A DNA stretch of 64,000 bases from Thermomicrobiales bacterium (lineage in GTDB: Bacteria > Chloroflexota > Chloroflexia > Thermomicrobiales > UBA6265): the NCBI GenBank assembly GCA_041390825.1, contig JAWKPF010000006.1:144925-208924 (forward strand). Direction: 5' to 3'. The position numbers were made by a program, and so were the translations under genes. The notes beneath the pieces are model-generated. The model was not told where the DNA came from and made no database searches. It was given only the letters and a program-made list of their open reading frames with translations. Every line of letters begins with the position of its first letter. Positions within the stretch are counted from its first letter, which is position 1. Of this stretch, positions 26,221 through 33,771 are shown in pieces.

Positions 26221-26535
26221 CCGCAGATACTGAAGATGTTGGGACTCGTCTATAACGCAGGAAAGCAAGAGCATCTCGGTGGTTGTTAACGGGAACGGTT
26301 CGGGGCCGGCAATCCGTCCACTGCTCGCGGTCGATCAAATCTGTTCGAGACACGCTCGCTCCGGTTACCAATCCGTGTGATTCCGTGTGATTCCGTGTGA
26401 TTCCGTGTGATTCCGCAGATCTCGCAGTGAGATGGTGTGAGATTCGGTGTCAATCCGTGTGATTCCGCGTCGAACTCACTCCAAATCCAATACTATCCTG
26501 GAGCGACAGAACCGCACAGGAACAAAGGTCCCGGG
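26221..26535. other. Repeat-bearing spacer before hsdR copy 3
   Basis: About 315 bases without a gene. It contains the 10-base tandem repeat at 26371-26416 and two looser echoes of it up to 26470. No other element was recognised. Confidence 0.45.
26371..26416 (+). repeat. 10-base tandem repeat
   Basis: About 4.5 head-to-tail copies of a 10-base unit TTCCGTGTGA (the first copy begins with A). A further isolated TCCGTGTGATTCCG recurs at about 26455-26468. Too short and without spacers, so it is not CRISPR. Likely slippage-generated. Confidence 0.85.
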
Positions 26536-27192
26536 GTGCAAACCGACTATTCCGAAAACACCCTCGTCGAACAACCAGCCATCGCCCTCTTCGCCGACCT
26601 CGGATGGCAGACCCAGTCCTGCTTCGACGAGCTCTGCGGACCCGCCAACCCGCTCGGCCGCGAAACCCGGCACGATGTCGTCCTGGCCACCCGCCTCCGA
26701 TCCGCCCTTACCCGACTCAACCCCAACCTCCCGACCGCCGCCATCGACCAGGCCGTCACCGAGCTCTCCCAGGACCGTTCCGCCAACCACCCCGTCCACG
26801 CCAACCACGACCTCTGGAATCTCCTGCGCGATAGCGTCAAGGTCACCGTTCCCGATTCCCAGGGCCGCGAGCGCGTCGAGATCGTCCGCGTCATCGACTG
26901 GGACCGCCCCGCCAACAACGATTTCTTCCTCGCCTCCCAGATGTGAGTTGCTGGCGATCCCTATACCAAACGTCCCGATCTCATCGGTTTCGTCAACGGT
27001 CTCCCCCTCGTCCTCGTCGAGCTCAAAGCGCTCACCAAACCCGCCAAAGACGCCTACGACGACAACTTGCGCGACTACAAGACCACCATCCCCCAGCTCT
27101 TCTGGCACAACGCCATCGTCATCCTCTCCAACGGTCACGAATCCCGCATCGGAACGACGACCTCCGAATGGGAGCACTTCTGCGCCGAATAG
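26536..27192 (+). pseudogene. hsdR N-terminal fragment, copy 3, with an internal TGA
   Basis: Type I restriction R-subunit N-terminus from GTG 26536: DYSENTLVEQPAIALFADLG, DELCGPANPLGRETRHDVVL, VKVTVPDSQGRERVEIVRVI, DWDRPANNDFFLASQM. It then meets TGA at 26944. The same frame continues immediately as VAGDPYTKRPDLIGFVNGLP and LVLVELKALTKPAKDAYDDN, the nuclease-domain hallmark (PDLIGFVNGLPLV...ELK). It stops again at 27190 after SEWEHFCAE. The family is about 1000 aa long and only about 218 codons remain. The internal TGA sits where relatives have Trp, suggesting a TGG to TGA change. The translocase part is absent. Confidence 0.82.
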
Positions 27193-27223
27193 CGTCGCGC
27201 CCGCCAGCCAGACGGTCCTCGCA

Positions 27224-27745
27224 TCAGGTGAGACTCGAATAGGCGCAGACATCGTGACCCTGACTCTCGGAAAACTCGCACACGGCATAGGCGTCGACGC
27301 CACAACAGTCGCCGTTCACGGCGCATGGCTCGCCTATGGTCCGGCATGGGTCATCGAAACAATTTCCATGGACGCATCTGGTGCCCGTTCCGCAGCAGTT
27401 CTTTCCGCACGGGATTTCGCCAGTCGAGCAGCAAATTTCCTCACTGGAACAGGTGCCGTAGCAGCAGGCGTTGTCGCAGCAGGTCGCTTGGCCATCGGGA
27501 CAGCAATCAGGGCCGCATTTCGTATCGCCGTCGGGGCAGACGCAGGCGCTTCCGTCCCAAGTCTGATTGCCGGGACATTTGACCGGTTTGGGAGTTGGGG
27601 TGGGCCGGCGAGCGGCATCGGCCTCTGGCGCTCGCCCGCCGAGCGCGGCAATTCCGCCCAGTCCCAGCGCGATCTTGATTGCGGAGCGGCGTGATTGCCC
27701 GCTCGCAAGCGCCTGGGTGAATCGATCGAATTGGGAATCTTCCAT
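27224..27745 (-). CDS. Cys-rich Tat-type secreted protein
   Basis: About 173 aa from the ATG at 27745. The N-terminus EDSQFDRFTQALASGQSRRS continues into a hydrophobic stretch IKIALGLGGIAALGG, a twin-arginine export signal preceded by a conserved soluble leader. The mature part, after a Pro/Thr linker, is packed with cysteines (CPGNQTWDGSACVCPDGD, CGPDCCPDGQATCCDNACC, CSSEEICCSTGEIPCGKNCC), resembling EGF/granulin-like knots. The same leader style occurs in the protein at 36016-36699. Function unknown; probably a disulfide-rich cell-surface protein that needs the DsbA-VKOR pair. It directly abuts the truncated hsdR. Confidence 0.82.
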   Translation of the reverse strand: MEDSQFDRFTQALASGQSRRSAIKIALGLGGIAALGGRAPEADAARRPTPTPKPVKCPGNQTWDGSACVCPDGDTKCGPDCCPDGQATCCDNACCYGTCSSEEICCSTGEIPCGKNCCGTGTRCVHGNCFDDPCRTIGEPCAVNGDCCGVDAYAVCEFSESQGHDVCAYSSLT

Positions 27746-28128
27746 GCAGAGCATTCCATTCATCGAGATTGGCAGTCGAGACAACTGAGAAACGTGGGTG
27801 TGTGGTCGTTACGATGAGTGTATCAGCCGCGTGAGGAGCCAATGAGCTCGCCGGGCACAGTCATCCTGAGCGAAGGATCGAAGGATCTCCCTCGTCTCCC
27901 ACCCGCCGTCATCCTGAGCGAAGTCGAAGGATCTCTCGTCCCCCACCCCGTCATCCTGAGCGAAGTCGAAGGATCTCTCGTCCCCCCACCCCGTCATCCT
28001 GAGCGAAGTCGAAGGATCTCTCATCTTTCAGGACCACACTCCCCGACAGAAGCCCAACCCCTCCGCAGCGAAGGGCCTCCGTGCCCTCCCGTCTCCACCC
28101 CTAGTGCAAAAATCCGCCCCAAACCCCC
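27746..28128. other. Spacer made largely of dispersed repeats
   Basis: The divergent 5' region of the Cys-rich gene, followed by the repeat array described at 27862-28022, then a GC-rich stretch up to the promoter at 28129. No coding signal. Confidence 0.5.
27862..28022 (+). repeat. Four copies of the TCATCCTGAGCGAAG repeat
   Basis: Units GTCATCCTGAGCGAAG followed by TCGAAGGATCTC start at about 27862 (variant), 27909, 27950 and 27993, about 41-47 bases apart with short C-rich links. The unit also occurs singly at 11850 and inverted near 30400-30427. It is a dispersed intergenic repeat. It lacks the regular spacers and AT-rich leader of a CRISPR. Confidence 0.88.
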
Positions 28129-28157
28129 TTGACAAATAAGAACAGATGTTCTACTAT
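28129..28157 (+). promoter_or_regulatory. Sigma-70-type promoter with a LexA-type SOS box in the spacer
   Basis: TTGACA at 28129-28134 and TACTAT at 28152-28157 are spaced by 17 bases. Inside the spacer, AGAACAGATGTTCT (28139-28152) is a perfect 6-base-arm palindrome that fits the GAAC-N4-GTTC LexA box of Gram-positive-type bacteria. A repressor there would block polymerase. The next intact coding start is the Phd antitoxin 236 bases downstream. Confidence 0.72.
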
Positions 28158-28392
28158 CATGGATAAGCAGCACGTTTGGCAACGAGCGCGGGCCTGGGCA
28201 GCAACGGATCGTGCCCGGGCTGGTTACCGTCACACTCGGTGCTGGATCCCGGCTCTCCCGAGCGTCATGGTCGATCCCACCGCCATTTCGAGTCACAAGT
28301 TGTCAGTCGTCAGTCCCTCGGATCAGTCGAAGGTGCCATCTTTACACTCGCCATGTAGTCACAAATGTGGTCACATCAAGAGGAGCACTCCG
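28158..28392 (+). other. Transcribed leader between the SOS-type promoter and the antitoxin
   Basis: About 235 bases downstream of the promoter. The frame is open from an ATG at 28159 into the antitoxin, but that ATG is only two bases past the -10 element, so it would precede the transcript start. The peptide has no recognisable character. Possibly a leader or the relic of a lost SOS gene. Confidence 0.4.
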
Positions 28393-28692
28393 ATGACATC
28401 GGTCGGCGTTCGTGAGTTGAAAGAACACACCAGCGAGATCGTGCGTCGCGTCCGGGACAATGGCGAAACCATCGACATTACCTATCGCGGCGAGGTTGTG
28501 GCGACCCTTGTGCCCAAGCAGAAACGCTCTCAGGGGGAGAGCGATGCCTTTTGGGAGCGACTGGACAAGCTTCGACAAAACCTTGCCGCACAGATGGGTC
28601 CGGATCCGATCGATGTGGTGGAGCTTCTGAACGTGGAGCGCATGGAAATCTCGCCGGACGACGAGGATCTCGCCATCGCCGGGCGTTCGTGA
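28393..28692 (+). CDS. Phd/YefM-type antitoxin
   Basis: 99 aa from ATG 28393 with AGAGGAGC upstream. MTSVGVRELKEHTSEIVRRV, then DNGETIDITYRGEVVATLVP, is the Phd/YefM DNA-binding N-terminal fold. The C-terminal region (ERLDKLRQNLAAQ, DVVELLNVERMEISPDDEDL) would wrap the toxin. Its stop TGA overlaps the GTG start of the PIN gene, so the two are coupled. It should repress its own promoter. The upstream LexA-type box suggests extra SOS control. Confidence 0.9.
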   Translation: MTSVGVRELKEHTSEIVRRVRDNGETIDITYRGEVVATLVPKQKRSQGESDAFWERLDKLRQNLAAQMGPDPIDVVELLNVERMEISPDDEDLAIAGRS

Positions 28693-29116
28693 TCGTTGTC
28701 GATACGAGTATCTGGCTTGCGGGGGTGCTCCCCGCAGATGTCCATTTTCGCGAGACCCAGCCGTTCATGGATCTCGTGCGCTTCGGTGATGTTCGCTTGC
28801 ACGTTCCTGCGCATTTTCCGGCCGAATTCGCTGGGGTGCTTTCGAGAATTGGGCGCCAGAGCAGGTCATTGCCGACATTCTCGAGATGATATCTTCGATC
28901 CAGCTGTTCACTCTTCATTCGATTTCGTTGCCCCTGGGACTGCTGGCTGCCGACATCGCGCGGCATGCCAGCATTCGCGGTTCGGATGCCGTCTTTCTGG
29001 CGCTCGCAGCAACGCTCGATCTGCCGCTGGTCACCTGGGACAAGCAACAACGGGAGCGCGGTAGGTTGTTCTGCCGTACCATGACGCCGGTCGAAGCGAT
29101 GGAGATGGCGGAATGA
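28689..29116 (+). pseudogene. VapC-like PIN toxin with a frameshift
   Basis: GTG 28689 overlaps the antitoxin stop. The first frame gives VIVVDTSIWLAGVLPADVHF and LHVPAHFPAEFAGVLSRI. The correct continuation (WAPEQVIADILEMISSIQLF, TLHSISLPLGLLAADIARHA, SIRGSDAVFLALAATLDLPL, VTWDKQQRERG) is in another frame from about 28848. All PIN acidic residues (D near the start, E in the PAEF segment, D in GSDAVF, D in VTWD) exist across the two frames. One indel near 28845 inactivates it unless the base is a sequencing error. Family role: ribonuclease toxin neutralised by the upstream antitoxin. Confidence 0.8.
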
Positions 29117-29968
29117 CACACCCAATCCGGTTTGGCATCGTCTGCGGACAGCGGGCGAGCTTCGCGGAGCTTTCCTACCGAATCGTCACCACCGAGCAAA
29201 CCGGGTGGGACAGTTTCGATGTGGTCGATCACTTCTATGGGCTCTTCGATGTGCGCGAGCCGACCCACGAGGCCTACACCATGCTGGCGGCGCTCGCTCC
29301 CCAGACAGGAGCCGAGGTTGGCTGGGGTGATGAATAATGAGGGAACACCTATCGCAATCCGGTCTTTCTCCTGAAGCTTCCAGGCGATGACCGTCGATGA
29401 AATCTCCGGCGGGCGGGTGACCTTCGGGGTGGGCGCCGGGTGGACCCGGCGCGAGCACGAGGCCTATAGCTGGGAGCTCTACGACCCGAAGACCAGAGTC
29501 GACCGGTTCGAGGAAGCGCTCGAGATCTGGGATCTCCTTCAATCGAAGGAGCGGGTTACCTATCTCGGCAAGCACTACGAGCTGATCGATGCGCCCTTCG
29601 AGCCGAAGTCGTCCCAGGGGAAGTTGCCGGTGCTGATCGGTGGCACCAAACCGCGCATGATGCGGTTGGTGGCCAAGTATGCCGACATCTGGAACTCGGT
29701 CGGCGACCTGGACGAGGCGGGGACCGCCAGCAAGAACCTGGACAAGGCCTGTCTCGAGATCGGGCGCGATCCGGCGACGATCGTGCGCTCGGTCAGCCCG
29801 GCGCGGGTCTTCCTGGAATCGCCAGCGAAGTTCGAAGAGCACTTTCATGCCTATCGGGCGCTGGGGTTCACCGACTTCCGCCTGCCCTGGCCGCGTAATC
29901 CGGGGCAGAAGGAGGTCTTCGACGAGGTAGTGGTCGATCTGCTGCCCAAGCTGCGCCAGGCGTCGTGA
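29113..29968 (+). pseudogene. LLM-class (F420-type) flavin oxidoreductase, interrupted
   Basis: ATG 29113 overlaps the PIN stop (ATGA). The first part gives PIRFGIVCGQRASFAELSYR and VVDHFYGLFDVREPTHEAYT. In-frame TAATGA follows at about 29335-29340, where relatives have RIGTLVTGNTYRNP; GNTYRNPVFLLKL follows in the same frame. The remainder from 29387 (TVDEISGGRVTFGVGAGWTR, ALEIWDLLQSKERVTYLGKH, LPVLIGGTKPRMMRLVAKYA, DIWNSVGDL) is a good luciferase-like C-terminal two-thirds. Damage near 29320-29390 separates the halves. The second part alone lacks the N-terminal cofactor strands. Confidence 0.78.
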
Positions 29969-30366
29969 GCCAGGCACGGGGCTGGACAACCGGCAACGCG
30001 CGGGAGGATGCCAATCCGTTTCGCGGGTGGCTGCTGGGGCATTTCGTGCCGGAGGGGTTGCGGCACTCGGATGTCGTCGAAGTCAAATGGGGCACGTATG
30101 CCGCGGGCTTCGGCGAGTCGGACTGGACCGCGTGCCAGACGGGAACGTCGCTGGTGGTGCTGGCGTCGGGGCGGCACGAGATCGAGCTGCCGCAGCAGGT
30201 GGTGATCCTGGAACAGCCGGGCGATTACCTCATCTGGGGTCCGGGCGTGCCGCACCGATGGCGGGCGCTGGAGGATTGCGTGGTCATGACGGTCCGCTGG
30301 CCGTCGATTCCGGGCGATACGATGGATGTGCCGGCTGCGGAGATCGAGCGGATGCGGACCGACTGA
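29965..30366 (+). CDS. Cupin-fold protein
   Basis: 133 aa, starting at a GTG that overlaps the preceding stop (GTGA), so it belongs to the same operon as the PIN and LLM remnants. A single cupin barrel: GTSLVVLASGRHEIEL, VVILEQPGDYLIWGPGVPHR, and a conserved VMTVRWPS strand. No full metal triad is evident, so it may bind rather than catalyse. The N-terminal AREDANPFRGWLLGHFVPEG is typical of small soluble cupins annotated as signal or quinone-linked proteins. Its last 83 bases overlap the convergent nitrilase gene. Confidence 0.75.
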   Translation: MSQARGWTTGNAREDANPFRGWLLGHFVPEGLRHSDVVEVKWGTYAAGFGESDWTACQTGTSLVVLASGRHEIELPQQVVILEQPGDYLIWGPGVPHRWRALEDCVVMTVRWPSIPGDTMDVPAAEIERMRTD

Positions 30367-31363
30367 GCGAGTCCTGATCACCGCTGGACACTCGCTGCGG
30401 CGAGGAGATCCGTCCTTCGTCAGGATGACCTCCGTAGGTGACGGTGGCGGTGGGCGATTCATCGACCGTCAGTTGGAAGATGTCTGGGCGGGCGTAGTGC
30501 CCGATGACATCGAGGTCGAATTTGCCACGGGCGATCTCGCGCAGGTCGAGATCGGCGGTAAGGATGGTTTCCCCCTCGTAGTCTGGACCGGCGATGATCT
30601 CGCCGAGCGGGTTGACGATGCAACTCCCGCCGCGAGAGTAGACGGCGTCCGGTTCGTTACTGAACGAGGTGTCGTAGTCGTCCGGATAGTCGCTGCGCAG
30701 GGCGTATTGGTTGCAGGAGAGGACGAAACAACGCCCTTCGGTGGCGATGTGGCGCATGGAGGCGAGCCAGCTGTCGCGGGCGTCGGCCGTGGGCGCGCAA
30801 TAGATCTGGATGCCTTTGGCGTACATCGCGGTGCGTAGCAGGGGCATGTAGTTTTCCCAGCAGATGACCGCGCCGATCTTGCCGACGGGGGTGTCGAAAA
30901 CCGGGAGGGTGGACCCGTCGCCCTGGCCCCAGACGAGGCGCTCGGAGGCGGTGGGCATGAGTTTGCGGTGCTTGCCCATGAGGGTTCCGGCAGGGTCGAA
31001 GAAGAGAACGGTGCAATAGAGGGTGCCGCCGTCGCGTTCGATGACGCCGATAACGAGGTAGATGGCGTTGTCGCGAGCGATGGCGCCCAGGGTGTCCGTG
31101 GCCGGGCCGGGCACGTCGACCGACGATTCATGGTAGCGGCGGAAGAGCTCGCGGCCGGCATCGGTGCGCGATCCAACGACCGCGCCGAACCCGGCGCCGC
31201 GTGGATAGGCCGAGACGAACGCCTCTGGGAAGAGGACGAGCTGGGCGCCCCTGGCCTTCGCTTTGGCGGCGAGGACGCGAGTTTTCTCCAGCGTTTTCTC
31301 CAGATCGAAGGCGACGGGCGCGGCCTGGACGACAGCGACGCGGACGATGTGGTGTTCGGTCAT
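30284..31363 (-). CDS. Nitrilase / carbon-nitrogen hydrolase
   Basis: About 359 aa from ATG 31363. Hydrolyses a nitrile to acid and ammonia (aryl- or aliphatic-acetonitrile type). The catalytic triad is visible: Glu47 in LVLFPEAFVSAYPRG, Lys134 in GKHRKLMPT, Cys168 in GAVICWENYMPL. The YPRG and WGQGDGS segments are typical of true nitrilases rather than amidases. The conserved end is DIFQLTVDESP; the last ~45 residues are rich in Ser/Arg/Pro and are encoded by a dispersed repeat (30397-30427), so they look added by loss of the original stop. The tail overlaps the convergent cupin gene by 83 bases. Confidence 0.92.
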   Translation of the reverse strand: MTEHHIVRVAVVQAAPVAFDLEKTLEKTRVLAAKAKARGAQLVLFPEAFVSAYPRGAGFGAVVGSRTDAGRELFRRYHESSVDVPGPATDTLGAIARDNAIYLVIGVIERDGGTLYCTVLFFDPAGTLMGKHRKLMPTASERLVWGQGDGSTLPVFDTPVGKIGAVICWENYMPLLRTAMYAKGIQIYCAPTADARDSWLASMRHIATEGRCFVLSCNQYALRSDYPDDYDTSFSNEPDAVYSRGGSCIVNPLGEIIAGPDYEGETILTADLDLREIARGKFDLDVIGHYARPDIFQLTVDESPTATVTYGGHPDEGRISSPQRVSSGDQDSLSRSASARSPQPAHPSYRPESTASGPS

Positions 31364-31803
31364 GGTTGGCACCTCGGGGGTGGTGAGTTCGGAGTTCGGG
31401 GTCCGGAGTCCGGAGTCCGGAGACGATGGTGGAAATGTAAACAGGAAATGGGAGATTGGGAAATAGGAGATTGGGAAATAGGAAGTAGGAAATGGTGACG
31501 AGTGACGGGCGACTGGCAGTTCGTAACAAGTAGCGAGCAACTGGCGACTAGCAACTGCCAACTGACGACTGGTAACCAGCCCGGGCAACAGACGACTAGC
31601 GACTGGCAACTGGCAACTAGCGAAAGTGTACACTGGGAGATCTTGGAGGCAGACGAAACCGCCGGTGGGGTGATCGTCGGGCGCGTGGGGATGCCGCTGG
31701 GCGGAGTTTGTGGAAGCAGGCAGGTCTTCCGCTCCGCCCGCGGGTGCTGGTTGGGACGAGGATGATGGGATCGCCAGCGCGCTGCGAGGACAGCGGCGCT
31801 GGG
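31364..31803. other. Spacer upstream of the nitrilase, partly simple repeats
   Basis: Includes the word-like repeat blocks at 31381-31625. The remaining ~180 bases up to the cupin stop at 31804 show no recognised element. Confidence 0.5.
31381..31625. repeat. Word-like short tandem repeat blocks
   Basis: Three adjoining simple-sequence blocks. One is based on GGAGTCCGGAGTCCGGAG, one on GGGAGATTGGGAAATAGGA, and one on 7- to 10-base variants of ACTGGCAACTGGCAACTAGC. Related blocks built from CAGTTGTC/GTTGCCAG and CAGTGTCC words lie at 43214-43332 and 63131-63194, always between genes. Confidence 0.8.
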
Positions 31804-32172
31804 CTAGCGGCCGGTCTTGGCGTAGGTTTCCGCGGCTTCGGTGGAGAATTCGACCGCCACCACCTTGTCGTTGCCGACCACGAAGGCGTCATGACCGGGT
31901 TCGATGACGTATGCCTGGCCGGGGGAGATCTCCAGCTCGGATCCGTCGTCCATGGTGACCCGCAACCGGCCGGAGACCAGATAGCCAACATGGCGCACCT
32001 GGCAGGTGTCGGTGCCGACCAGCGGTTTCACATCGTCCGCCCAATGCCATTTCGGCTCGAGACTGATCTGGGCAATTGCCGAATTGCCGACTCGCACGAT
32101 GTCCGACCGCCCATGGGCAAAGGTGCGCGATTCGTCTGGGTGATCGAAGGCGATGGTCGTGATTCCCGTCAT
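31804..32172 (-). CDS. Cupin-domain protein
   Basis: About 122 aa from ATG 32172. A single small cupin: AIAQISLEPKWHWADDVKPL leading into the barrel, VGYLVSGRLRVTMDDGSE, and the C-terminal motif ISPGQAYVIEPGHDAFVVGN. The TCQVRHVGYLVSG segment supplies a possible metal-binding His. Probably a cytoplasmic binding protein or small enzyme; substrate unknown. Open sequence upstream to 32313 has no cupin character. Confidence 0.8.
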   Translation of the reverse strand: MTGITTIAFDHPDESRTFAHGRSDIVRVGNSAIAQISLEPKWHWADDVKPLVGTDTCQVRHVGYLVSGRLRVTMDDGSELEISPGQAYVIEPGHDAFVVGNDKVVAVEFSTEAAETYAKTGR

Positions 32173-32496
32173 GGTTGCAGCCTCCTCGATCGCACCGTTG
32201 ACCGCTGCGCCCTGCAGCGGATTCGGCCGCCCGGCGCTGATTCCAATGGTTGGGGCGGCGGTGGAACTCGGTGCGGTTTTCTGCAGTGTGCGCAGAGAAC
32301 GGGGCGCGCGCATCCGTATTTTTGCTGAGAACGTTTGGCATCAGGGGGACGATTGCGCGAGAAAAAGCCCAGGCCAGCGGTGGGGCGCTGGCCTGGGCCA
32401 CATGCGAGCGAAAGATGTGGGCTCGGCGCGGACCGAGCGCGATTGGGGACGAGCAATCCGGGGGCGCCTGCTCGTCCGCCGTGCCGATGCGCGGCG

Positions 32497-33306
32497 CTAG
32501 ACGAGTCCGAGATACTCTCCCGCGGCCCAACCGACGTAGCCGCCGAGATATTCGATCTGCCACCAGGTATAGCCGTTGGCGTAGACCGGACCGTCGATGA
32601 CGTAGCCCTCGGTACCGTAGGAGAGGGTGCTTTCGATGGTGTAGCCGGTGCCGGGTCCGGAACGGACGTTCAGGCTGTCGGTCGCCACATAGACGGTCGC
32701 GCCAATGTAGATACCGTCGATCGTCACAAGGGCGAGGTACTCGCTTGCCACCCAACCAACGTAGGTGCCGCCGACGTACTCGATCTCGTACCAGACATAG
32801 CCATCGGCGGAAATCGGGCCGTCGATGATCAGGCCGTTCGTTCCGTAGGAGATGGTGTCGATGATGGAATAACCGGTGCCCGGACCGGAGCGCACATTGA
32901 GCGTGTCGCTGGTGACATAGACCGTATCGCCGATGGAGAACGGTCCACTGGAAACGACGGTCAGGTAGACGCCGGCCACGTATCCGACGCTGCCGGAGGC
33001 GTCGACATAGACCTCCCACCACTTGTAGCCATTGGCGCTATAGGGACCGTCCAGCACTTCGACGTAGGCGCCCTCGTAGAGGACTTCCACGATGGCGTAC
33101 CCGGTGCCCGCGCCAGCGCGCAGATTGAGCGGTCCGGAATTCACCACCGCGGTTGCGCCGATGTAGAGATTGCCGCCGTCGACTACTCCGCCGCCGGAGG
33201 CCGACGTGCCAACGGGCGAAGCGCCCACCCCTGCCAGCAGGAACGCCGCGATCAGCGCCAGCCGAAAGATCCCCCGCCTGGAGATCGCCACACTCGAGTC
33301 CTTCAT
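32497..33306 (-). CDS. Exported protein with three SH3b repeats
   Basis: 269 aa from ATG 33306, which has GGGGAAGG just upstream. The signal region SRRGIFRLALIAAFLLAGVG (twin-Arg like) is followed by three bacterial SH3 domains, each with the LNVRSGPGTGY type core: LNLRAGAGTGYAIVEVLYEG, LNVRSGPGTGYSIIDTISYG, LNVRSGPGTGYTIESTLSYG. Each ends in a WYEIEYVGG/WWQIEYLGG strand and GWVASEYL-like tail. Such repeats bind cell-wall or surface polymers. No catalytic domain is attached, so it may be a binding or structural protein. The first repeat is the most divergent. Confidence 0.9.
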   Translation of the reverse strand: MKDSSVAISRRGIFRLALIAAFLLAGVGASPVGTSASGGGVVDGGNLYIGATAVVNSGPLNLRAGAGTGYAIVEVLYEGAYVEVLDGPYSANGYKWWEVYVDASGSVGYVAGVYLTVVSSGPFSIGDTVYVTSDTLNVRSGPGTGYSIIDTISYGTNGLIIDGPISADGYVWYEIEYVGGTYVGWVASEYLALVTIDGIYIGATVYVATDSLNVRSGPGTGYTIESTLSYGTEGYVIDGPVYANGYTWWQIEYLGGYVGWAAGEYLGLV

Positions 33307-33771
33307 ACCTTCCCCCGTGACACTGCGGAGCCCCCTTCTGCACGGTTGCGGTGGGAGCACGACCAACCAGGTTCGATACGCTCTGCACGTACGGGAGCCG
33401 GCAGGCATGGCGAAAAATCGCCGCTCTGGTCGGGAAATCCCTCCCAAAGCATGCTCAGCGCAAGGGAATACTGAGCCGTTTGCGGTACGGGGTACACGTA
33501 CATTTTCGCACGTTCTGAACGATTTGTGAATTGACCCGCGGGCAATATCCACAACCTGGGAACCCGGTTTTCTCGCGGCGAACGTACGCACCCCTTTCTG
33601 GCGCAAGAAGCGCCTGCAGCCGCTCTCGGGATTCCGATTCCGGTTTCGAGGGTGATCAAACCCCGCACGTGTGCCGGAAAAGCACCGCATGAGACGAACG
33701 AAAACGGGGTGGCGCGCGCAGGGTGGCGGGCGTGGCAAGCTTGCGCGTATCGAACGAGAACGGGAGCGGAA
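33307..33771. other. Divergent intergenic region
   Basis: 465 bases between the SH3b gene (minus) and the MFS gene (plus). Both promoters must lie here. I see no repeat, RNA or coding signal strong enough to name. Confidence 0.45.

Noticed and set aside
26944..26946. TGA read as Trp (recoding)
   Set aside because: TGA ends many intact genes in this window (for example the antitoxin at 28690), so a normal code applies; a nonsense mutation is simpler.
27862..28022. Array of four repeats as possible CRISPR
   Set aside because: The links between repeats are short and C-rich rather than unique spacers, the unit occurs singly elsewhere, and no cas genes are present.
28159..28392. Extended N-terminus of the Phd antitoxin from ATG 28159
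   Set aside because: The ATG is two bases downstream of the -10 element, and the added sequence has no family match.
29186..29989. Minus-strand frame over the LLM remnant
   Set aside because: It has no domain, whereas the plus strand carries luciferase-like motifs across the interruption.
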